A program made the translations under genes and the position numbers. The notes below the pieces were generated by a model. It ran no database searches, was not told the origin of the DNA, and saw nothing but the letters and a program-made list of their open reading frames with translations. DNA of 64,000 nt from Mesorhabditis belari. Its lineage: Eukaryota; Nematoda; Chromadorea; Rhabditida; Rhabditidae. This document shows positions 17,934-29,500 of the stretch, piece by piece (position 1 is the stretch's first letter; every line of letters begins with the position of its first letter). The stretch covers positions 1,932,501-1,996,500 of the forward strand of contig CAUEEP010000741.1 in the NCBI GenBank assembly GCA_958450365.1, given 5' to 3'.

Positions 17934-20900
17934 CTAAAAAGAAAAATGATGCTTTGAAATGCTTTTCTTTTGCTTTTCTTTTTTGCTCTTCCCCCTCACC
18001 TCCATTCTGCTCATCGATTTCGGCTCACTTGCACAGAAAAGACCACACGAAACGCGTTTGCACAAAATGCTCAGCACTCGGACGAAGCCTGCAAAAATTG
18101 TACTTATTTGTATTTACAATTCGCTTTGTAGTGTACCTTTTCTGAAATTATCTGACATCAACGCGTAGAGAATCGGATTGAGACAAGAATTCGTGTAGGC
18201 GAGGACTTGGCTGGCGATTTGAACGATCACCATCGCTTTGCCGCCTCGCAAGACGAGAGTGTCCGGGTAGGCCATGCCTAGATTGAAAGGAAACATTCAG
18301 ATCACAGATTACTGCAGATTGAGACGGATTCAGAGTAAAAGAGTGAAGAAATAGCCATTTTTTGGATTATAGAACATATTAGACTTCGGCAAACAAAACC
18401 AAAACCAAAACAGACCAAAACCAAAACCAAAACCAAAACCAAAACACCAAAACACCAAAACCAAAACCAAAACTCAATTTGCATATAAATTAACATGTAA
18501 ATTTAAAATTGTAAAATGCAAATTTAAAATTGTAAAATGCAAATTTTAATGTAAAATGCAAATTTGCCTTTCACTTTTTCTCACTCCACAAAATCTCGCG
18601 GCCGAAAAAAGGACCAAAACACGACCTCGAAATTTCAAACAAAAAATAGCCTATGGGATAGATTTTTGGATGCTGATTTCAAATCTGCAAACAGATTTTC
18701 GCTAGCTCCTCCCAGTCGCGAGATATTGGCGAGTTTTGGTTTGTTTTGGTTTTGGTTTTGGTTTTGGTTTTGGTTTGTTTTGGTTTTGGTTTTGTTATGG
18801 TTTTGGTTTTGTTATGGTTTTGGTAGTTTTGGTTTTGGTTAAGTTTTGTTTTGTTTTCCGAAGTCTAGAACGTATTGCTCATTTATTTTAGGTTTACCCT
18901 ATAAGGAATCGTTTTTCTTGTGCAAAAAGTGAGCTGAATAAGCTGGATCTGAAAAAAATGGAGCTGAATAATAAATCTCTTTCTCTCTCTCTCTAAATTC
19001 TAAGGGAAAGCCTTAGAATTGCCTTAGAATAAAGCCATTCTAAGGGAAAGCCTTAGGAGTTCTTGAAAATGCTGGAAATGGGGAAAAACGCAGAATGTGA
19101 ACGGGTAAACAAGTCGGAAAAAAAGGAAGAAAGTGGCTAAAGTCGATTGCAGTCGATTTGTCAATAAGAGAATAAAGTGTTCTTGAATTGGTGGATTCGT
19201 TTTTAAGAAATTTCCAGTGCTAAAGCTGTGCAAAGATTTCCTTATCAGCCCCAATAATTATAGTCGACTCTCGATTTAACGATTCACTTGAGACGAAACA
19301 TTTCGCTTTAACGATTCGAAACGATTCTAATGATTCTAACGATTCTAAAAGTGCCAGAAACTTCTTGCGTAGCTGTCTGAACGGCGAACAATTGCGTTTG
19401 GTTGAGTGTAGCTGCCCTGAACGGCGAACGACTGCGTTTGGGTGGGCGTAGCTGTCTGAACGGCCAACGACTGCGTTTGGCTGAGTGTAGCTGTCCTGAA
19501 CGGCCAACGATTGCTTTGGCTGGGCGTAGCTGCCCTGAGCGGCCAACGATTGCGTTTGGCTGGGCGTAGCTGCCCTGAGCGGCCAACGATTGCTTTGGCT
19601 GGGCGTAGCTGCCCTGAACGGCCAACGCTTGGTTTTAGCTAGGCAGCTACGCAGGAAGCAAGGACGTGTTTTAGAATTTCACAATCGTTGTATCGAGATC
19701 GAGAGTTAAAGCGAGAGTCGACGTTAAATCATATGTGTAAGTAAGCATTTCTCTTGTTTTTAGAATCGAAGCACTTTATCAAATGGTTTGTATTGAAAAT
19801 GAATCAATTCGGATGTGATCTGGGTAAAAATTTGCAACAATCCTAAGCCACAGAAGCATAAAGAGCTAAGCAATGTGTGCTTGTCATCAACTCTTATCTG
19901 ATTCTATATGAAAAGCTATAAACTAAGCTTATAAATCTTATAAAATAAGCTTAGAAAAACTGAGTTATTTAAAGATATCCAGAACTGATTTTTTTAGAAG
20001 ATTTAGATAGGAAATGCCCATCCTAGTTATCGCCTTGAGCTGCCTTTTCATTGCCTATTTAATCTATTACCTTATTTAACTTGTTTATGCATTAAAGCAT
20101 TTACTAGAGCTTTATTTTATCCTGAGCTTTTATCACTTTTAAAGCCATACCTGAAAAGAAGAAGCAGACATTGAGTGGCAACCAGCAAACCGCCCAAATA
20201 ATCACCACACAAAGCACCAAACGAGTCACTTTCTTTTTGCTTTCACAGTTTCCGGTCGGCTTCTGATTGAGCTGTTCAACTAAAATATCAAAAGGCTCAT
20301 GTACAAGAGGCTTCTGTACAAGAGGCTCCTGTACGAGAGGCTCCTGTAACAGAGGCTCCTGTACAAGAGTCTCCTGTACAAGAGTCTCCTGTACAAGAGG
20401 CTCCTGTACAAGAGTCTCCTGTACAAGAGGCTCCTGTACAAGAGGCTCCTGTACAAGAGGCTCCTGTACAAGAGGCTCCTGTACAAGAGTCTCCTGTACA
20501 AGAGTCTCCTGTACAAGAGTCTCTGTCCAAAAGAGTCTCCTGTACAAGAGTCTCCTGTACAAGAGGCTCCTATACAAGAGTCTCCTGTACAAGAGACTCC
20601 CTGTACCAGAGGCTCCTCTACAAGAGGCAGCTCGAAAATTTCCATTTAGTAAGATTCGATAAAAATTTACGCTATTGCAAGTGCCTGGCCTTGGCGTTTG
20701 CCAGAGTCGATTGAGCATAAAATAGTACAGCACACAAGTGATTCCCAATGGTAGAACATAGCCAAAAAGATTGAATGTAAAGAAATACCCTCTTGCCTGA
20801 ATTTCATGAATTTCATCTTATGATTCTGAAAGTTTACTTGTGCTATCGTAGCCGAATTGTCGGCGATGCTCACAATGGCACATGTCGAGCGATTCTCGAT

Positions 20901-23900
20901 GATGAACTCGTAGTGGAAAATCCCGTGCATGAGGCCGATTGGAATCTTAAAGATCTTTTGTGTACTTTGAATGGATTTTGGTGTACTTTGTGCAAATAGA
21001 AACACATCTCTGCTGGCGCACTTGTTCACAAAATTAAAAAACGAGTACGTCAGAAAGGGTGAGTGCACAAAGAAGCACAAAGAAAATCTCCCAAAATGAC
21101 TCCGCTAATTTAGAAAGCTTTCTCTTTCTTTCTTCCTTCTTTCTTCCTTCCTTCCTTCCTTCTTTCCTTCGATCTTCTTTCCTTCTTCCTTCCTTCTTTC
21201 TTTCGATCTTCTTTCCTTCTTCCTTCCAGCTTTCTTTCCATCTTTCTTCGTTCTTTCTTCCCTCCTTCCTTCCTTCCTTCCTTCTTTCCTTCTTTCTTCC
21301 TTCCTTTCTTCTTCCCCCTTGTCTTTCCATCTTTCTCTTGGCAAGTTAAGGTACCCGATAGCTGAGTGGTTAGAGCAATGGCCCAGGAAATAATCCCCCT
21401 CCAAAAATCTCGAGGGTTCAATCCCCTCTCCAAAAATCTACCGTAAATACTGTAATAGCCCCATAATGACGCCATAATGCCCAGCCTCATAATGACGGTG
21501 CGGAGTGTTGCGTAGTCTAACTTTGAACGAGTTTTTCTCAACACTGGTTTATGCTACAATGCTCGTTTAAATATCAAAAAATAGCTGAAATTCAGGGCTA
21601 TTTTTTGATACCAAAGACGCATTTTTTGAAAGTACGGGTGCTTTGAAAAAAAAATGAAATACTAAAAAACTTTTGCGACTACGCGACTGTACGAGGGGGG
21701 TGGGGTACTATTACAGTATTTACGGTACCCTTTCTTGCCAATTTCTTCACTTTCTTATTACATACCTGAGAAACAAGAATGATTGCATAAACAATGGACA
21801 TAATGATGACAGTGTTGGTGGTGCTTCGAAGAGTCATCGAATCAACGGGAAAACAAACGGCCAAAAATCGATCCAACGCCATCAATGTGAGCGTCCACAC
21901 AGAGAAATAGGCGGAAATATGCTGAAAAAAGAATTAGTGGAATTATTGAAATTGCTGAAATTACTGAAATTACTGAAAATGATTGATTGGCTTATTTGCT
22001 GAAAGCTTTTCTCTTTAAATCTATTGATTTATCTCATTTATCTCATTTTGATCATTTTGATCTTTTTGATCCTTTTGATCATTTTGATTTACTTGAAAAT
22101 AGTTGATCATCGAGCAAGTCCATTCTGGGAACACCCAAACGGGCATCGCGTAATCGATTGCCGTGAATGGGATGCATAGCAGGAGAAACATCAAATCCGA
22201 GACGGCAAGTCCTGGAAATGATTTCAATAAAATACGTTAACTTGGCACTGTTTCAACTCGAATTTCTCGAACTTGGCACTGTTTCAAATCGAATCTCAAC
22301 TTGAAAACGTCTTGCGAAAAGTTGACTTTCTGTTCTTCTAAATCGCGAGTCTTTTGCCTGTACTTTTTTTACTTTTACTTTCACTTTCGTCGGATTATTT
22401 CGTCGATGATTACTGTTGAAGGCGATTTAAGGCGATTAAAGGCGATTAACGGCGATTTAAGGCAATAGATTTAAGGCGATTTAAAGCGATTTAAGGCTAT
22501 TTAAGGCTGTTTAAGGCAATCTAAGGCAATTTAAAGCGATTTAAGGCAATCTAAGGCAATTTAAAGCCATTTAAGGCAATCTAAGGCAATTTAAAGCGAT
22601 TTAAGGCAATCTAAGGCAATTTAAGGCGATTTAAAGCGATTTAAGGCTATTTAAGGCTGTTTAAGGCAATCTAAGGCAATTTAAAGCCATTTAAGGCATT
22701 TAAGGCTATTTAAGGCTGTTTAAGGCGATTCAAAGCGATTTAAGGCGATTTAAAGCGGTTAAAGGCGATTTAAGGCAATTTAAGGCATTTTAAAGCGATT
22801 TAAGGCAATTTAAAGCGATTTAAGGCGATTGAAGGCGATTTAAGGCAGCTTAAGGCAATTTAAAGCTATTTAAAGCAATCTAAGGCAATTTACTCCACTT
22901 TATAAGGCGTTTCTTTTGTCATTTTCCTCTCTTCAATATCATTTCCTATTACTGAACCTATTTTGATAAAGTTTTTGTTTATTTTAAACACTTTCAAATC
23001 AAATCAAAGCGAATATCAATTCTGATCACATTCGGATCAAATTTGAGACAAAGAACCCGACTTTGGCATCAATAGCCGCAGAAAAAAAGAAAAAAAAAGA
23101 CTTTAGTGCTTATAGGCACTTTTGATAGTTGATCTTTATTTTTCTATAGCCTCATCCTTTAGTTGTGCAATCTAGTAAATTAAGGATCGTAAAAAGCAAA
23201 GGAAATTTTGCAATTTTGCAACGGCTTAATCAACAAACCGATGATCAACGTATTCGTGCTATTTCTCATTTGTCGATGCAGTGCCACCACAACCACCAGC
23301 ACATTACCCACAACGCCGATAAGAATAATCAAGGCAAAGATCGATGGAATGATGATACCAATCTGAAAAGATAAGATTTCACATTAAACATCACATTAAA
23401 CAACTTTAAAATGTCTTTCTTAGCCGGTTTTGAGTTACAGAATGGCCCATAACGATCGTGACAAAGTATTTGAAAGCAATAAGTGCTTGATGTACATTAA
23501 TATTGGATAAATTTTAGTTCTTTTAAAACTAGAGACTCTTAGCTACAAAATAATACCTTAATTGTGAAAATTGGTCGAGTATTCGCTTCTATTCGAGTGA
23601 AACTTGCCACTCAAACAGTCGAGTCGGGGCCCGTCTACCGAATTTCCTATTTAAAGCCTTTTAAATCCAACTACCCAACCGAAAATCAAAATCTTTTTGT
23701 AGAAATCTTCATTCTCTATCCATTGACATTAAAAATAAGATAATAAGATATATTAGGTTGTCTTTGGACACTTTTGACACTCAAACAGTCGAGTCGGGGC
23801 CCGTCTACCGAATTTCCTATTTAAAGCCTTTTAAATCCAACTACCCAACCGAAAATCAAAATCTTTTGTAGAAATCTTCATTCTCTATCCATTGACATTA

Positions 23901-24594
23901 AAATTTTTTAATAAGATATATTAGGTTGTCTTTTGACACTTTTTTGTGTAATTTTTCAAGAAAGAAGTTTCAAGAAAGGGATGGAAGGAGCATCTGACGA
24001 AATGTAGACCTTTGACTTACATTTTTCCTCAGAATCTTATCTCTTTAATCATCTGTTTTACTTTTGATGTCATTGGATAGGGAGTGAAGATTTCTACAAA
24101 ACCATTTTGGTTTTCGGTTGGGTAGTTGGCTTTAAAAGGCTTTAAATAGGGAAATTCGGTAGACAAGGCCACGACTCGACTCTTTGAGTGGCAAGTTTCA
24201 CTCGAATAGAAACGAATACTCGGCCAATTTTCACAATTGAGGCTATTTGCAGCTAAGAGTCTCTAGTTTTAAAAGAACTAAACTTTATCCAATATTAATG
24301 TACATCAAGCACTTATTGCTTTCAAATACTTCGTCACGATCGTTATGGGTCAGTCTGACGTTTCAGCTCTATTTTAGGAGTTGTTTTGAATGATTTTTCA
24401 AGTATTATTCATATGATTACACTTGTGAAAAATCTATTTTTCAATTTCTAATAAAACATTAGCAAACATTAGCAAACCATTTGCTCAAAAGCAACAGTTT
24501 CATTGTAGAAAGCTAACACCATGGCCATTTGATCGGGGCTCATTGTGGCAGCTGGAGTCGATGTTGAGATGTTCTCCTCGAGAGAATCGTTCAT
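17934..24594 (-). CDS. npr-9: Allatostatin-A/galanin-like peptide GPCR, copy A (intact)
   Basis: Class A 7TM receptor. Exons (minus): 24478-24594, 23239-23362, 22093-22211, 21766-21921, 20838-20945, 20671-20796, 20151-20271, 18137-18277, 17934-18088; phases join to 388 codons. The extracellular N-terminus has sites NDS, NIS and NET. TM1 has GVVGNVLVVVVAL; TM2 starts LAVSDLMFLLLCIPF; Cys113 and Cys194 form the expected disulphide. The TM3 end is DRF (Asp137) instead of DRY, TM6 has CWLP, and TM7/helix 8 is NPILYALMSDNFRKG. IDYAMPVWVF, the TM3 region and VIVQIASQVLAYTNSCLNPILYA match the invertebrate AstA receptor pattern, hence the tentative npr-9. The exon 7 acceptor (gaacag at 20272) was chosen because the stronger upstream ttttag does not keep phase. 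Satellites fill introns 2, 3 and 6. Ligand unproven. Confidence 0.85.
18395..18850. repeat. Inverted pair of (aaccaa)n and (ttggtt)n arrays
   Basis: An aaaccaaaacc array at about 18396-18474 is followed 260 bases later by the complementary ttttggttttgg array at 18735-18850, so the transcript of either strand could fold. Outer flanks atagaacatattagacttcgg and ccgaagtctagaacgtattg extend the inversion. Sits in receptor intron 8; copy B has the same at 27109-27560. Confidence 0.85.
19256..19735. mobile_element. pogo-like element with internal 40-bp minisatellite
   Basis: Ends tagtcgactctcgatttaac (19261) and the inverted gagttaaagcgagagtcgac (near 19703-19722). Inside, from 19375 to 19625, about seven copies of a 40-base unit built on gaacggccaacgattgcgtt and ggctgggcgtagctgccct. 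It lies in receptor intron 7. Copy B carries it at about 27965-28440. The terminal pattern resembles pogo-type TIRs; no transposase is present. Confidence 0.6.
20300..20625. repeat. 15-bp minisatellite in receptor intron 6 (ctcctgtacaagagg)
   Basis: About 21 copies of ctcctgtacaagag(g/t), without stops in several frames, so a 214-codon frame reads from TM5 through the array into TM6 in copy A. It is treated as an intron because splicing 20670-20272 joins TM5 to TM6 in phase and copy B's array (29010-29335) has a different length and closes the frame. Confidence 0.85.
21120..21335. repeat. Polypyrimidine (cttc/ttcctt)n tract
   Basis: About 215 bases of cttc-type repeats with interspersed gatc and cagc, in receptor intron 4. 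The same tract is at 29835-30050 in copy B, nearly unchanged. Confidence 0.9.
21355..21430 (+). other. tRNA-like sequence beside the MITE (copy A)
   Basis: Reads gatagctgagtggttagagc (A-box-like) and, about 40 bases later, gagggttcaatcccctc (B-box/T-arm, which pairs well). The anticodon arm is not well formed. It abuts the MITE that starts at 21439. The copy B equivalent is about 30066-30142. Probably tRNA-derived rather than a working tRNA. Confidence 0.5.
21439..21727. mobile_element. MITE, copy 2 of the accgtaaatactgtaata family
   Basis: Clean 19-base inverted ends: taccgtaaatactgtaata at the left and tattacagtatttacggta at the right. Inside is the same atcaaaaaatagc inverted pair seen in the asp-4 intron copy. 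It lies 39 bases below receptor exon 4. A third copy is at 30153-30439. Confidence 0.85.
22424..22892. repeat. 10-bp minisatellite (aaggcgattt)
   Basis: About 46 copies of aaggcgattt/aaagcgattt/aaggcaatct with blocks repeated in higher-order fashion. Receptor intron 2. The copy B array (31132-31612) differs in unit count and order, which makes it a useful marker of divergence between the copies. Confidence 0.9.
23590..24260. repeat. Fold-back element in receptor intron 1
   Basis: Two direct copies of a 150-base block (gtcgagtcggggcccgtcta onward) at 23616 and 23786 face an inverted copy at about 24060-24200. Outer arms aattgtgaaaattggtcgag (23569) and ggccaattttcacaattgag match as well. Copy B (32278-32945) has the same parts with one direct and two inverted blocks. 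Confidence 0.8.
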
Positions 24595-24639
24595 TTTCTT
24601 AAGAAATTATTAGAAATTCTAACGAATTATATAAGAAAA

Positions 24640-24836
24640 TAGATAAATAAAGATAAATAAAGATAAATAAAGATAAATAAAGATAAATAAAGATAAATAA
24701 AGATGAATAAAGATGAATAAAGATAAATAAAGCTAATTAAAGCTAAATCTTTGCCCACAACTCACCAATTTCCGTTAAGCTAAACGTTAAGCTAAACAAT
24801 TAAAAGCTAAACGGAAATTGGCGAGTTGTGGGCAAC
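24640..24836. repeat. (aaagataaat)n array and perfect hairpin upstream of receptor exon 1
   Basis: Ten-base aaagataaat repeats at 24640-24735 are followed by an inverted pair: tttgcccacaactcaccaat at 24751 and the complement ttggcgagttgtgggcaa ending at 24834. The spacer contains gttaagctaaac. It lies within 250 bases 5' of the receptor start codon and is kept in copy B at 33348-33542. Confidence 0.8.
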
Positions 24837-24880
24837 TCGAATCACACCCTGAAACGATTCGACCCTGAAAAACCCCGGGA

Positions 24881-25124
24881 TCTATAATTTCTCTACAATC
24901 TCCTCTTCGGATCTTCTATACGGCTCCTCTTCTATCTCCTTCAATCTCTGTTATTATAATTCACAATCTCCTCTACAATCTCTCTACATCTCCTCTACTC
25001 TCCTCTACTCTTCTCTACAATCTCTCTACATCTCTCTTCAATCCTCCTCTACAATCTTCTCTGCAATCTCCTCTACAATCTCCTCTAATCCTCTCATCTC
25101 TCTACCGTCTTCTCTACAATCTCC
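24881..25124. repeat. Junction between duplication copies: degenerate ctacaatctcct satellite
   Basis: About 245 bases of ctctacaatctcctct-type sequence, i.e. the complement of the gtagaggagatt satellite, heavily degraded. It sits exactly between the end of copy A and the start of copy B, so the duplication joint lies in inverted satellite DNA related to the array that begins each copy. Confidence 0.85.
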
Positions 25125-26231
25125 TCTCTACAAAATCGGGTAAAACGTGTTTGAATTGGTCGAAGCATTGAAGCAAATTTCGAGGGCGAAATGCGAGTGA
25201 CCTTAGGGACAAGTTTAATCAAAACCGAACTCTTGTGAAAGTGGGGGAAACCGTTTTTAGCCTATTTTGTAGAGGAGATTGTAGAGGAGATTGTAGAGGA
25301 GATTGTAGAGGAGATTGGTAGAGGATTGTAGAGATTGTAGAGGAGATTGTAGAGGGAGACTGTGAGGAGACTGTAGAGGAGACTGTAGAGGAGATTGTAG
25401 AGGGAGACTGTAGAGGAGACTGTAAGAGGAGACTGTGAGGAGGAGACTGTAGGAGGAGATTGTAGAGGAGATTGTAGGAGGAGATTGTAGAGGATACTGT
25501 AGAGGAGACAAGGGAATGTAGAGGAGATTGTAGAGGAGATTGTAGAGGAGATTGTAGAGGAGACTGTAGAGGAGATTGTAGAGGAGATTACCGTTTGTAG
25601 CCGTTTTGTAGCCGTTTTGTAGAGGAGATTTACGACTTTCAAATAGTTTATAACATTCATCGATTCTAGTTTATAACATCAGGTTTCTATCGTTGGAAAT
25701 TTATGAAAACGTTGAAATCCGCATTTCTTATGCATTTACCTAATAGATCTTCAACTATTCATAGATTTTTTACTGGACCCAGATTTAGATTTAAATTTAA
25801 ACTAATAGCCGATCGTGTTCGTCCAATGTCGTTCATTTCGAGAAATGAGTGAATTCTTTGCGAGCAAATCGGATCACTCTCCTGACTTCGAGCCGAATCA
25901 TCGTAAAAGCAAGGAACATCGCTCGGATGGGTTTACCTGGAAAATAAAATTGATTTTATTTTGGCTTTTAGTGTGAAGGGAAGGCCAATTGGATGTGCTG
26001 ACCAAATCACGCGTCAGAGGCCTCGTCCTGCATCTTTACTCCACTGCCACTCGGCCACCGCTGCCACTACTTGCGTCACGGAAGACAGGGTGTTGTCATT
26101 TCTCGGTTTCATTCTTCATTTTTCATTTTACATTTTTCAAACTCCTTGCAAAAACTTTAAACGCGTATAACTTTTGACAGTGTGCTTCTTAGCGAAAAGA
26201 AAAACAGCATCATGATCAGCGTGAAATTCTG

Positions 26232-26308
26232 CGTCGAACGATATAGGGTTAGCATCCCGTTTCCCAAACGGTCGCCCCGGAGAGGGTGCCGGGTTCGATT
26301 CCGGACCG
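26232..26308 (+). other. tRNA-like sequence (copy B)
   Basis: Duplicate of the tRNA-like sequence at 17520, with the same short T-stem and with ttcccaaa in the anticodon region. The shared defects show it was already degenerate before the duplication. Confidence 0.4.
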
Positions 26309-26584
26309 GTTCCGAATTTTTTTGTTTTAAATGTTTTTGGGCATGAAGTTGCAAATTTGAAGAAATTGTTATTGCTGTTATTGTTTTTTTTTCTATTGTT
26401 GTTGAGTATTGTTAAACAACTTTAAACGATCGTATTTCTTTGAAATCACCGAGAGCCGGCTGTCCCTCTCCTAATTGATGTTTGTGTGGGAAGTTGGGAT
26501 CCGGTTGTGTGTGAGCCGTGGAAATTTGTAATCTAAATTCGCCATCATCCTCAACACTCAAAACAAAATTATACACACTTCAAA

Positions 26585-29500
26585 TCAAAGAATTTGAAAA
26601 AAAATCACCAAACTCTGATATAACCTGATAGTCTTTTCTACGAGTTGTCTAAAAGAAAAATGATGCTTTGAAATGCTTTTCTTTTGCTTTTCTTTTTTGC
26701 TCTTCCCCCTCACCTCCATTCTGCTCATCGATTTCGGCTCACTTGCACAGAAAAGACCACACGAAACGCGTTTGCACAAAATGCTCAGCACTCGGACGAA
26801 GCCTGCAAAAATTGTACTTATTTGTATTTACAATTCGCTTTGTAGTGTACCTTTTCTGAAATTATCTGACATCAACGCGTAGAGAATCGGATTGAGACAA
26901 GAATTCGTGTAGGCGAGGACTTGGCTGGCGATTTGAACGATCACCATCGCTTTGCCGCCTCGCAAGACGAGAGTGTCCGGGTAGGCCATGCCTAGATTGA
27001 AAGGAAACATTCAGATCACAGATTACTGCAGATTGAGACGGATTCAGAGTAAAAGAGTGAAGAAATAGCCATTTTTTGGATTATAGAACATATTAGACTT
27101 CGGCAAACAAAACCAAAACCAAAACAGAACCAAAACCAAAACCAAAACCAAAACCAAAACACCAAAACACCAAAACCAAAACCAAAACTCAATTTGCATA
27201 TAAATTAACATGTAAATTTAAAAATTGTAAAATGCAAATTTAAAATTGTAAAATGCAAATTTTAATGTAAAATGCAAATTTGCCTTTCACTTTTCTCACT
27301 CCACAAAATCTCGCGGCCGAAAAAAGGACCAAAAACACGACCTCGAAATTTCGAAACAAAAAATAGCCTATGGGATAGATTTTTGGATGCTGATTTCAAA
27401 TCTGCAAACAGATTTTCGCTAGCTCCTCCCAGTCGCGAGATATTGGCGAGTTTTGGTTTGTTTTGGTTTTGGTTTTGGTTTTGGTTTTGGTTTGTTTTGG
27501 TTTTGGTTTTGTTATGGTTTTTTTTGGTTTTGGTAGTTTTGGTTTTGGTTAAGTTTTGTTTTGTTTTCCGAAGTCTAGAACGTATTGCTCATTTATTTTA
27601 GGTTTACCCTATAAGGAATCGTTTTTCTTGTGCAAAAGTGAGCTGAATAAGCTGGATCTGAAAAAAATGGAGCTGAATAATAAATCTCTTTCTCTCTCTC
27701 TCTCTAAATTCTAAGGGAAAGCCTTAGAATTGCCTTAGAATAAAGCCATTCTAAGGGAAAGCCTTAGGAGTTCTTGAAAATGCTGGAAATGGGGAAAAAC
27801 GCAGAATGTGAACGGGTAAACAAGTCGGAAAAAAGGAAGAAAGTGGCTAAAGTCGATTGCAGTCGATTTGTCAATAAGAGAATAAAGTGTTCTTGAATTG
27901 GTGGATTCGTTTTTTAAGAAATTTCCAGTGCTAAAGCTGTGCAAAGATTTCCTTATCAGCCCCAATAATTATAGTCGACTCTCGATTTAACGATTCACTT
28001 GAGACGAAACATTTCGCTTTAACGATTCGAAACGATTCTAATGATTCTAACGATTCTAAAAGTGCCAGAAACTTCTTGCGTAGCTGTCTGAACGGCGAAC
28101 AATTGCGTTTGGTTGAGTGTAGCTGCCCTGAACGGCGAACGACTGCGTTTGGGTGGGCGTAGCTGTCTGAACGGCCAACGACTGCGTTTGGCTGAGTGTA
28201 GCTGTCCTGAACGGCCAACGATTGCTTTGGCTGGGCGTAGCTGCCCTGAGCGGCCAACGATTGCGTTTGGCTGGGCGTAGCTGCCCTGAGCGGCCAACGA
28301 TTGCTTTGGCTGGGCGTAGCTGCCCTGAACGGCCAACGCTTGGTTTTAGCTAGGCAGCTACGCAGGAAGCAAGGACGTGTTTTAGAATTTCACAATCGTT
28401 GTATCGAGATCGAGAGTTAAAGCGAGAGTCGACGTTAAATCATATGTGTAAGTAAGCATTTCTCTTGTTTTTAGAATCGAAGCACTTTATCAAATGGTTT
28501 GTATTGAAAATGAATCAATTCGGATGTGATCTGGGTAAAAATTTGCAACAATCCTAAGCCACAGAAGCATAAAGAGCTAAGCAATGTGTGCTTGTCATCA
28601 ACTCTTATCTGATTCTATATGAAAAGCTATAAACTAAGCTTATAAATCTTATAAAATAAGCTTAGAAAAACTGAGTTATTTAAAGATATCCAGAACTGAT
28701 TTTTTTAGAAGATTTAGATAGAAATGCCCATCCTAGTTATCGCCTTGAGCTGCCTTTTCATTGCCTATTTAATCTATTACCTTATTTAACTTGTTTATGC
28801 ATTAAAGCATTTACTAGAGCTTTATTTTATCCTGAGCTTTTATCACTTTTAAAGCCATACCTGAAAAGAAGAAGCAGACATTGAGTGGCAACCAGCAAAC
28901 CGCCCAAATAATCACCACACAAAGCACCAAACGAGTCACTTTCTTTTTGCTTTCACAGTTTCCGGTCGGCTTCTGATTGAGCTGTTCAACTAAAATATCA
29001 AAAGGCTCATGTACAAGAGGCTTCTGTACAAGAGGCTTTCCTGCAAGAGGCTCCTGTAACAGGGGCTCCTGTACAAGAGTCTCTTTTACAAGGTCCTGTC
29101 CAAGAGTCTCCTGTACAAGAGGCTCCTGTACAAGAGGCTCCTATACAAGAGTCTCCTGTACAAGAGGCTCCTGTACAAGAGTCTCCTGTACAAGAGGCTC
29201 CTGTACAAGAGGCTCCTGTACAAGAGACTCCTGTACAAGAGTCTCCTGTAATAAAGGGGCAAGAGTCTCCTGTACAAGAGGCTCCTATACAAGAGTCTCC
29301 TGTACAGAGAGACTCCTGTACCAGAGGCTCCTCTACAAGAGGCAGCTCGAAAATTTCCATTTAGTAAGATTCGATAAAAATTTACGCTATTGCAAGTGCC
29401 TGGCCTTGGCGTTTGCCAGAGTCGATTGAGCATAAAATAGTACAGCACACAAGTGGATTCCCAATGGTAGAACATAGCCAAAAAGATTGAATGTAAAGAA

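Larger units (their letters stand above)
16283..24880. repeat. Copy A of a large tandem segmental duplication
   Basis: Runs from ctcctctacaaaatcggg to ccctgaaaaaccccggg and is repeated head-to-tail as copy B at 25125-33583. Corresponding points lie 8.71-8.84 kb apart, and the copies are near identical apart from repeat-length changes and scattered one-base indels. All nested features (TIR element right arm, tRNA-like sequences, MITE, satellites, receptor gene) appear in the same order in both. Confidence 0.95.

Noticed and set aside
18395..18850. Internal telomere-like repeat
   Set aside because: The unit is ttttgg, not the ttaggc of nematode telomeres, and it forms an inverted pair inside an intron.
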